NCBI RefSeq assembly: GCF_000321225.1
Contig: NW_004450943.1
Location: 3,780 to 67,779, forward strand
Direction: 5' to 3'
Length of the DNA stretch: 64,000 bases
DNA from: Odobenus rosmarus divergens
Taxonomy: Eukaryota; Chordata; Mammalia; Carnivora; Odobenidae
In this document: positions 56,191 to 64,000 of the stretch, piece by piece
Layout: every line of letters starts with the position of its first letter
Position numbering within the stretch: the first letter of the stretch is position 1
Notes under the pieces: model-generated
Database searches by the model: none
What the model was told of the DNA's origin: nothing
Seen by the model: the letters and a program-made list of their open reading frames with translations, nothing else
Translations under genes and position numbers: made by a program

Positions 56191-56973
56191 GTTAGGGTAA
56201 TATATACCCTTAAGCTCTCTCATCCCCTTTCCTGGTGGGAGCTGTGCCTGGTCTGGCGGTGGTGTGCTCTGGTGGTGTGGGGGTAACAAGCCGGGGAGTT
56301 TATCCTTTATGTGGAGTTGGTTTGGTTGCCAAACTTAAGAATGTTTTAAAAACTAGGGGTACACTAAAGGTAGGAGTGGGGAGATGAAAAATGGGGTCAA
56401 CAAAAATGGGTCAGCAAAATGAGGAAGGTGAGAGACATTTATTGGAGCCAGGGAGAAAGATTGCTGGTGGATGAGAGTGGGAGATAGAGCAAAAGAATAG
56501 ATGTGAAGAGGTCATGAGTGAATATTTGGCAGAGAAGCTGCTCTCCAGAGCTGGCTTTTACTCTCATGGCATGGCTTGTGGCAAAGCGGTGGGGCAGATG
56601 CCTATCACCTAATGTGGGAGTCATCTTCCTGCTTCCTTCTCCAGGCTCGAACATTAGTATTCTTAAGGAGGCATGGGTACATTTTCTAGACACGAACTGT
56701 GGAAACCCTGAGTTTAGAGCCAGTAGCCTGAAAATCAACAGTATTTTTGTTTTCTTACAAGTCAGCATAGTTTGGGCATCAAGTCAAAGCTCAGTTCTCC
56801 ATTGCTCCAGATCATCTTACTATTCTTGACTTTGCTGTGACTAATGTCTGTCAGTCACAAAGGTTCAGCCATAAACACATATATGAACTCCCAAGAAGTA
56901 TTGGCCACGGCTGTTGGTTTCCACTTCACAGTAAATTGAGCTCAGTTTTCTCTGATATTAAAAAATTATTTCT
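56191..56973. other. Unassigned sequence
   Basis: Two overlapping short frames at 56439-56829, on opposite strands, are unsupported. Nothing else seen. Confidence 0.4.
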
Positions 56974-57160
56974 GGGGCCCCTGGGTGACTCAGTTGGTTA
57001 AGCGTCTGACTCTTGATTTTGGCTCAAGTCATGATCTCAGGGTGATGAGATCAAGCCCTATGTCTGGCTCCATGCTCAGCATGGAGTCTGCTTGAGATTC
57101 TCTCTCTCCCTCTCCTCTGCCCCTCCCATGGGTGCTCTCTAAATAAATAAGCAAAATCTT
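56974..57160 (+). mobile_element. SINEC, left part, split by an L1
   Basis: Plus-strand SINE starting GGGGCCCCTGGGTGACTCAG. Its tail is interrupted at 57160 by a reverse L1. The tail resumes at 57739 and ends near 57806. Imperfect flanks AAAAATTATTTCT and AAAAAATTTCTT fit a SINE duplication. Confidence 0.9.
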
Positions 57161-57738
57161 TTTTTGTTTGTTTAAAATCAATTAACATATAGTATATTAT
57201 TAGTTTCAGAGGTAGAGTTTAGTGATTCATCACTTGCATATAACACCCAGTGCTCATTACATCAAGTGCCCTCCTTAATTGCCCATCACCCTGTTACCTG
57301 ACCCACTTCGCCTCTAGCAATCCTCATTTTGTTTCCTAGCATTAAGGGTCTCTTACTGTTTGTCTCCCTCTCTGATTTCATCTTATTTTATTTTTCCCTC
57401 CCTTCCCCTATGTTCATCTGTTTTGTTTCTTAAATTCCACATGAGTGCAATCATATGATATTTGTTTTTCTCTGATTGACTTATTTCACTTAGCATAATA
57501 CCCTCTAGTTCCACCCACATCATTGCAAATGGTAAGATTTCATTCTTTTTGATGGCTGAGTAATATTATATATATATATATGTGTGTATATATATAATAT
57601 ACATACATGAATGTATAGATATATATAATGTATAGATACATAGTATAGTGTATAGTGTATATATAATGTATGTGTGTGTATATATATACATACATATATA
57701 TATATCTTCTTTATCCATTCATCTGTCGATGGACATCT
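57161..57738 (-). mobile_element. 5'-truncated L1 inserted in a SINE tail
   Basis: Reverse L1 from TTTTTTTGTTTGTTT through TAACACCCAGTGCTC and TTCACTTAGCATAATACCCTC to ATCTGTCGATGGACATC. It has a single-module 3' UTR and a TA/TG expansion at 57560-57710. The host SINE tail is duplicated on both sides (57131-57160 and 57739-57800). Confidence 0.9.
57560..57710. repeat. TA/TG-rich microsatellite in L1
   Basis: Interrupted TATATA, TGTGTG and ACATAC runs replace the short TATATATA normally found at this point in L1. Confidence 0.93.
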
Positions 57739-57760
57739 GGGTGCTCTCTCTCTCTCTCTC

Positions 57761-57795
<35 letters not shown>

Positions 57796-57806
57796 AATCT
57801 TAAAAA
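57739..57806 (+). mobile_element. SINEC tail, right part of split copy
   Basis: GGGTGCTCTCT followed by expanded CT, (TAAA)n and AAATCTTAAAAAA. It duplicates 57131-57160 with longer CT and TAAA tracts. Confidence 0.85.
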
Positions 57807-58389
57807 ATTTCTTCCTTGACCTATTTTGTCTCTCCATTCCTTCCAAGCTCTTTGAAGTTAGTATACTCTGTCTCAAGTTTCTCATTCCCTCTTTTTTTCA
57901 CATGAGCTCAACTCCCTAGTTTTTACATTTACTCCACAAACACTTGCTCACCAAGATCCACTCTGGATTGCCACATCCAATGGGCCTCTTTTAGTATTTA
58001 CCTGAAGTTCTCACTGTGGTAACAGACACTGTTGACCACGTAGCTCTTCTTGGTTTTCTTCTTTGGCTTCTGTGTTACTCTTTTCTTCTGTGTCTTCCAT
58101 CTGTTCGGCTGTCCCTGGTGGATTCCTTTTGGTTCCTCTGCCCTTCCGATGTTGCTGTTCCTCAAAGTTGTGTCCTGGTCCTCTTCTTTCCTCTCTGACC
58201 CTGAGTGGTTTTTTTTTTTTTCATTCCTATAATTATGGAATTATTATCCTGTATTTAGAATTCTATATTCTATATTATAGGAATCTATATTAGCTATAAT
58301 ATATAAATCCTTGACTCCCACATCTATAGTTCATATTGTACTATAGATGTACTGAGATTTCATACCTATGTGTTCAACTGCCTATGGGA

Positions 58390-58880
58390 TGTTCTAGAAG
58401 TGTTTCAACTTAACATGTCCCAAATTGGATTGATTATTTCCTAGAAAACCTGATACTCTTTAAGTATTACGTTTATCAGTAAATGTCAACCCTTTGTTCA
58501 GCCACCAGGGCCTTGCACATCATCTTAGACACCCCCTTTCCTTTAACTTTCATATGCAAATGATGACCAAGTCCTGTTCTTTCTATCATTTTGACATCTC
58601 TCCTGTTCATTCTTCTCTATAACCTTCTAGTCTCCTCAGCTCCAGTCTCACCGCAAGCAACGTATTCTTCAAACTCTTGTCAGTGTGATCTTATAAAATC
58701 CAAATCTGACCATTTCACTCTCTGGTTTGAAACTAGTCAGAGGCCTCCCACTACCCAAGAATAAAGCTTAAACCTCTTAGTCTGGCCTCCCTGAGTTGCA
58801 CAGTCCAGTTTCTGTCCATTTTGCCAGGCTTTTCTTTAGCAGAGCTCTTCTCACATACTTTGCCTAGTGAGAGAATTAAT
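58390..58880 (+). mobile_element. L2 LINE fragment
   Basis: GTGTGATCTTATAAAATCC, CTGACCATTTCACTCTCTGG, AGAGGCCTCCCACTACCC, AATAAAGCTTAAACCTCTTAG and TGGCCTCCCTGAG follow the L2 3' coding/UTR order. No open frame is retained. Confidence 0.75.
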
Positions 58881-59289
58881 AAATGAATGAATCCATCATT
58901 GAAGTCACTAATAAACGCAACAGAGTGTACCAAGCAGCTTAAGACCTGCTTCTGTTTGAAGCCCACTTACCAGATTGATAAGCCTGTAGGATGTCCTGAA
59001 CGAAAAACTTCAAGATTATAGGTAAAATTTATTCTCTGTGACTCAGGAGGGCAGGAGCATGTCATTTCAGAGAAATATGTTTCAACTTTCAGCATAACTT
59101 TCTACCAATGACAGCAGGCCACAAAGCAGAGGATTTCTCTGAAGTAGGGAGGTCCCCATATCTGGAGGTGACCAGATAGGAGCTAAGTGATTACAGCAGG
59201 CAGGTTGGAGGAGCAACCCTGCATTGCGTGGTGAATTGGACTAGAGGACCTCTCATCTCCCTTCCATGAGGAGAAGAAGAGGAAGGGAA

Positions 59290-59500
59290 AAGAATTAATA
59301 CCTGTTGAGGGCTTACCATGTGCCTGCATTGTTCTTGGTGCTTTATATTTATTGGTTCATTTTCTCTAACAATTGCTTTAGAGGAAAGTGCCATTACCAT
59401 CTCCATTTTATTGATGAGGACTCTTAGATCTCAGAGAGGTGAAGTAACTTTCCCAAGACCATGCAGAAGGTAAATGATAGAGCTGGGCTTATAACCTTAG
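59290..59500 (-). mobile_element. MIR, reverse, near full length
   Basis: GGGCTTACCATGTGCCTGC, TACCATCTCCATTTTATTGA, CAGAGAGGTGAAGTAACTT and TAGAGCTGGGCTTATAAC are in reverse MIR order. Confidence 0.9.
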
Positions 59501-59695
59501 ACTGGTTCTCAAAGTATATTTCCTGATCAGTAGCATCATCATCAACTGGGACCTTGTTAGAAATGCAAATTCTCAGATCTTACCCCAGACCTTACTGAAT
59601 CAGAAACTCTGGGGGTGGGGCCCAACCATGTGTAGTTTAACAAGCCCTCCAGGTGATTCTGATGCCCCTAAAGCTTGAGAATCACTGCTCTAAAG
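59501..59695 (-). mobile_element. MER5A-type hAT-Charlie DNA transposon
   Basis: Near-inverted ends GGTTCTCAAAGTA and CTTGAGAATCACTG enclose TTAGAAATGCAAATTCTCAG, GAATCAGAAACTCTGGGGG and CCAGGTGATTCTGATGC, all diagnostic of MER5A. It is a non-autonomous element with no transposase. Confidence 0.93.
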
Positions 59696-60069
59696 AACAT
59701 TCCATTAAATCTCATTATGTATATGGGAAGATATTAGGAAGAAAATTCAATTCACATTTTTGGGAGAATTTTGAAAAAACAAAACCAAACCAAACTGCTC
59801 TTAGTCTATATGGCATCCACATTTAGACTGCTGCCTTGAATGTGGGACAGGTCAAGGGACTTCATGGTAGGTCTGAGCAGCCAGCAGCTCCCAGCAGATT
59901 ATAAGGTAATTCAGAACCACAGTTCCTCGGAGAATAGCTTCTTGTAGAAGGAACAGTGTGAACCTGGGTAAAAGAAAAAAAATAAAATAAAACATTACTA
60001 AAAACAATACCTTCCAATTTAAAATACAAAGAAGATGCCACAAATCTTCCAAACCCCCTTTTATAGAAT

Positions 60070-60480
60070 GAGTTCAATAAAAGCAAGAGAAATTTTGTGT
60101 TAAAAAATAGCCAGATAGAACTGCTGGTAGTATGCTATCATTTATTTTGTTAATTCAGCAACATTTCGAGTGAGACCCAGACACTATAGCATTTAAAAAT
60201 AATGCAACCTTGCTCCTGATGCAAGTGGCAAAAGCAAGAGGTCTCCACGGAGCTTTGCTAAAGGGGGAAAAAAAAGAAATTAAAAACCGTCCACTAATGT
60301 GCCAGCGAGTAATGAAATAAGAATCTGACACTTGGTGCATTGAAATGCAAACAAGATGTCCCTGTGTTACCCTGGCAATTCATCATAAAGGCCGGTGCAT
60401 TTCTGCTTATTATACATGAGGTACAATGAATTATTACCAGGCTGGTTCTTCTAACAAACTTTTCAAAGTATGTACACGAT
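60070..60480. other. Repeat-free block, candidate conserved non-coding element
   Basis: No transposon is recognised. Motif-rich stretch with octamer-like TGAAATGCAAAC, homeodomain-like TAATG and AATTATT words and few low-complexity runs. Conservation cannot be judged here. Confidence 0.3.
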
Positions 60481-60654
60481 AGGGTCAAAAGAGATTTATA
60501 TGTGTGTTTGTGTGTTTGTTTGTGTGTGTGTGCACTCATGCTAGGATGTGCACATAGAATTGTATATTTCTCTGCCTGTGAATACATGGAGCCAAATATA
60601 TCTGGATTATAAGGGAGAAATTCAGGTGATGACCTAAGTATTTGGAAGCATTCT

Positions 60655-60688
60655 CTCTCTCTCTCTCTCTCATTTCACCTCTTCTATC

Positions 60689-60731
<43 letters not shown>

Positions 60732-60775
60732 ATCTATCTATCATCTCTCATCTATCTATCCATCCATCCATCTTA
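60655..60775. repeat. CT and (ATCT)n microsatellite
   Basis: A CT run is followed by about ten ATCT units and interrupted ATCT/ATCC units. Confidence 0.97.
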
Positions 60776-61502
60776 TAGGTCCCAAGGAGGGGAGAATTAG
60801 AGGAGACCCGGTCCTATGGGCTGTGAAAAAAAAATGCAGTAATTGCTGCCAGGCAGGTAGAATGGGATTTAAAGGGCCGCCTTGCTTGCCATGGGAGAAG
60901 CAGGAGATGGTGGGAGTGAAACAGGAGGAAGGTTGGTGATGGGATTGCAGTGATTTCCCTGTGAAAAGTTCCCAGGCACATCTCCCAAACCAGTTTCATT
61001 ACAAGATCTGGCATAAGGTTGGCACATAAGTGGAATAAAAAAAAAAGGAAATTCGTATAAAGCACACACCAAAAGTATCTAGAAGGATACACAGCAGCTT
61101 ATAGTAGTTATTATTGGGGAATGAGATTATGAGAAGGGAAGCAGGAGGCTTTACTCATTCATACACCTCAGTTTTATTTGTAAAAACTTTTTGTCATAGA
61201 ATGTTCCAAATATATACAAAGGTAGAGAGAATAAAAACAAAACAAAATACCTGTACTATGCCCCAGGTTCAACAATTATCAACTCATGGACCACATTGTT
61301 CCATTTTATCCTACTCCCCCAGCCCATTTCTCAACTCTCCAGCTTATTTTGAAACAACTCCCAGACATAGCATTCACTAGTAGTGTGCCAATTGAAAAAA
61401 GAAACATGTTCTAATAGAAAATAAAAAGAGAAATTAATATGAAATCTATAATAATTCAAATATGGGTGGAGTTTCCATTGTCTAGTGAATTTTTTTCTAA
61501 AG

Positions 61503-61690
61503 CAGTAATTCTCTTACCTGGCTGATCATTGGAATTTCCTGGGAAACTTTTTAAACGGGAAGTTTCCAGAGCCCACCAGGACCCACAGAATCAAAATCTC
61601 CATGGTGGGCCCAGGGATATCTGCGATTAAAAAGTTCCATATATGATTCTGATGATGAGCCAGGTTTGGGAACAGTTGGTCTACTTAAGA
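61503..61690 (-). mobile_element. hAT-Charlie (MER5-like) DNA transposon, diverged
   Basis: GTAATTCTCTTACCTGGCTG at the left, AATCAAAATCTCCATGGTGGGCCC in the middle and GATGAGCCAGGTTTGGGAAC at the right resemble a MER5-like non-autonomous element with inverted ends. Subfamily uncertain. Confidence 0.6.
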
Positions 61691-61984
61691 TAAACTGTTT
61701 CAAGTACCTTCAAGCACTTTGGAAAGACTTAATTCCATATAAGCAGTTGATACGCTAATTACAAATTTGCCTTATCTAGTTCTTTAAATTAGGTTCCCTA
61801 AGGACTGCTCTGAATCCCTTGGATTAAAGGAGTAGTTGAATCTAGTTAACCCAGTTCTGATTAGTGTATAGTTATAAAATAGAAAAACACATTTTCTTAA
61901 AATATTCTACAATGCATACTTATTATCAATGTAATACTAGTCTTTGCTATAATTGGTGAAAACACGTGCTTTATTTTTGCCAGT

Positions 61985-62105
61985 AGATTCCCTTAATTTT
62001 AAGGTGAGGAAATAGGATCTCAAAGCAATTAAACAATTTTCCTAAGGATGCATAGCTGGCTAATGGCTGATCCAGGGCAAATGCAAAACCTGCACTGTGA
62101 TAGGC
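61985..62105 (-). mobile_element. MIR, reverse
   Basis: TTTTAAGGTGAGGAAATAGG, CAAAGCAATTAAACAATTTTCC, GCATAGCTGGCTAATGGCTG and GCAAAACCTGCACTG fit the reverse MIR core. Confidence 0.65.
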
Positions 62106-62699
62106 GCTGGTGGGTCACTACAAATAATATGGGTTCTAATGTTCCAAGGACTTAGAGTTTAGTTGTATTGTGGACATGACTTTTAGTCCATAGACTTAAA
62201 ATACCTGCAGCCTAGAGCAGTGATAATAGTGAGTTGATCTCATTAAACAAGCTCAGGTGCCCAGAAGTGAAATTGTTTTAATTTTTCCAGAACAGAACTT
62301 AATTTCTATTTTGAACTTTTATTCTAACAACAAATGACACTTTATTTCAGTCAATGTAAGTAATCTTGGTCACTTCAGGATTTCCTCGCCCTTCTCCTTC
62401 CATGGGGTTGAATTGAGTTCTGGGGGGGCATCAGAATGCCCAGGCCAAGGAGAAATTAATATTATCTTCCACCCTGCAACTGATGAGCATCTCATCTCAT
62501 TTCTATCTGGTCTGTAAGGGCTGGTCCACATAGATGGCAGCTGTAATTCTTTATCCTAACCACAAGGCCTTTTCAGATCTGGGTCTTAGCTGCTCTCACA
62601 ATAGTCTTGGTTATCCGCAGACAGTTGGCTGTTCCACATGCTGTGCTGGTATGGTATAATAAGAAATATATATTTTATCTTTGTCCCTGTTCTTGGCAC

Positions 62700-63060
62700 A
62701 GTGCTCCTTGGAATTTCCTGAGAGATAAAAGTGATACGAACATCTTTAGTTAATTGTAACAAGCCCTTTTCAACTACACCTGAGTTTAGGCTAATGAGGC
62801 AACTGTTGGCAGGTCCTTAGATATCATCTTTTAGGATGGGGGCTGCTCACCAGAAAGACCAAACTTTGATTAGAAGCTTGGCATTTCCAGGTCCATTGCT
62901 GTACCCAGACATCTCGGTTGGAGATTGAGTTCAATCACTAAAGGTCAATAATTTTATCACCTATATAATGAAATCTATATAAAAATCCCTAAATGGCTGG
63001 GTTCAGAGAGCCCCGATGCTGAGCTTTGGGAAATTCCATGGTTTTTGCCAATTACTGGAC
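62700..63060 (+). repeat. LTR-like fragment, family unresolved
   Basis: TTGATTAGAAGCTTGGCATTTCC, ATTGCTGTACCCAGACATC, GAGATTGAGTTCAATCAC and TATATAAAAATCCCTAAA, followed by GGTTCAGAGAGCCCC, recall an old ERVL-class LTR including its TATA box (about 62974-62985). I cannot name the subfamily or give clean ends. Confidence 0.45.
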
Positions 63061-64000
63061 TTTACCTGGTAACTGAGCACAGATCCTTCTTACTCTTGGA
63101 TCTCCAGATCGATCTGGCAATTCTATTATGCACACTGCCTCCAAAAGACTTGGCTTGGTGTATGTGGGGGTTGGTGGAGGTAGGTGGGGAGAGGTGGTAG
63201 AGTAAATGGCATGGGTATCCCTCTCAGGGACCCACCAGGGTCCACGTTTCTTCCCTCCTACTTAGTGATTACAGTACTGGTTTTTGATGTCCCAGTATTC
63301 CCATAGAGTGTACTTATTTTTCAGTAGCATAATGACAATGGGTTTCCCTTTGATCTTCTCTCCCCTTTGACTCAGCTCCACAGATTATAGAATATTATGC
63401 AGTCTACTATGAGTGGGGATTGGGAAAAAACTGTCTTTGAATGTCTTTGACCACACACATTCTTTCAAATCTTTTAATTTATGGCATAAACTATGACTTG
63501 ACTTCTTCAGAGCTTAGAATGTCAATGCCCTCCAGCCAAGACCAGTGGGAACATACTTGTAGTAGAACAAATTTGGCTTATTATTTGGTGCAGTGAGGGA
63601 GAACACATACCATAAAGAATCAAGGTGTTGTCTGTAAGAGGATGTTAGAAAGGACTTATTATAGAATTTGGGCTCGTGTTAAGAGATTTTGAAAGGGTTT
63701 AAGAAAATGGGGTTTTGCTCTGGATTGGATGCTGTCAGGAAGTAGGGTAATTCTATGATTGGGTATCTTAATACATTTTATCTAGCAGGAGGGAAGATTA
63801 GACAGAGGCTAAAGCTATAATTGGTAAAGAAGCAGCAGTCATTCATATTAACTGGGGGAGGGAGATATTGGGTATTTTTGTGGCCTGGAAAGATTTGTGT
63901 TTTCACTGTGTTCAGACATCAGTATGGATTGGTCTTGTTTTTGTCTTGATCCATTATGGTTTCATAGTAGCCTTGTCTGATACTGACATTCTATGAAAAT
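63061..64000. other. Unassigned sequence at window end
   Basis: T-rich sequence, perhaps the start of an old repeat that continues beyond the window. No gene is seen. Confidence 0.35.

Noticed and set aside
1..64000. A new multi-gene biological system
   Set aside because: I looked on both strands for clustered coding frames, paired genes and RNA arrays and found only transposon remnants, microsatellites and unassigned non-coding DNA.

Overview
This window looks like non-coding nuclear DNA from a carnivoran mammal. The evidence is at least fourteen copies of the tRNA-derived carnivore SINE (SINEC/CAN-SINE). These carry the CCTGGGTGGCTCAG head, the CTGGGATCGAG B-box region and an AATAAA/TCTT/poly-A tail. 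Carnivore-type L1 3' ends are also present. Head sequences of this form without the young dog-specific SINEC_Cf type suggest an arctoid (bear, pinniped, mustelid or relative) rather than a dog or cat, but that is an inference. I see no intact protein-coding gene, no recognisable exon chain, no rRNA or tRNA gene, no CRISPR array and no bacterial-type operon. Nearly all open reading frames here are short chance frames or pieces of transposons.

Layout. 1-1.9 kb: unassigned sequence plus an L1 tail. 1.9-4.1 kb: an old tandem array of about five units of roughly 440 bp, which I cannot assign to a family, ended by a SINE. 4.84-11.49 kb: a complete but dead ERVL provirus with two LTRs, a 5-bp target duplication, a tRNA-Leu-type primer site and gag/pol/dUTPase remnants, broken by two SINEs and one L1 fragment. 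12.9-13.33 kb: the only CpG-dense stretch, a candidate promoter/CpG island. 13.3-24.5 kb: mostly unassigned DNA with SINEs, an MLT1-type LTR and a possible decayed retrocopy. 24.5-29 kb: SINE pair, L1 3' end, and a MaLR LTR nested inside a MIR. 29-37 kb: MIR, old L1, two copies of an old unnamed repeat, HAL1-like sequence and an antisense MLT2-type LTR. 38-42.4 kb: SINE, young L1, L2, MaLR LTR and MIR. 42.4-50 kb: mostly unassigned, with HAL1-like and L2-like pieces. 50-54.5 kb: LTR, SINE, an old antisense L1 carrying a SINE, and a young antisense L1. 57-64 kb: a SINE split by an L1, then L2, MIR, MER5A, a tetranucleotide array and an LTR-like fragment.

There is no set of genes working together. 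The structure is layered transposition, and several nestings fix relative ages: MIR before MaLR LTR; ERVL before SINE and L1; old L1 before SINE; SINE before an old-type L1. The parts most likely to have a present-day function are the CpG-rich block at 12.89-13.33 kb and two repeat-free A/T-rich blocks (30.6-31.2 kb and 60.07-60.48 kb). The parts with least explanation are the 440-bp array and two unrecognised minus-strand frames (23.0-24.0 kb and 40.6-41.1 kb). Family names come from memory of consensus sequences, and identity estimates are by eye.
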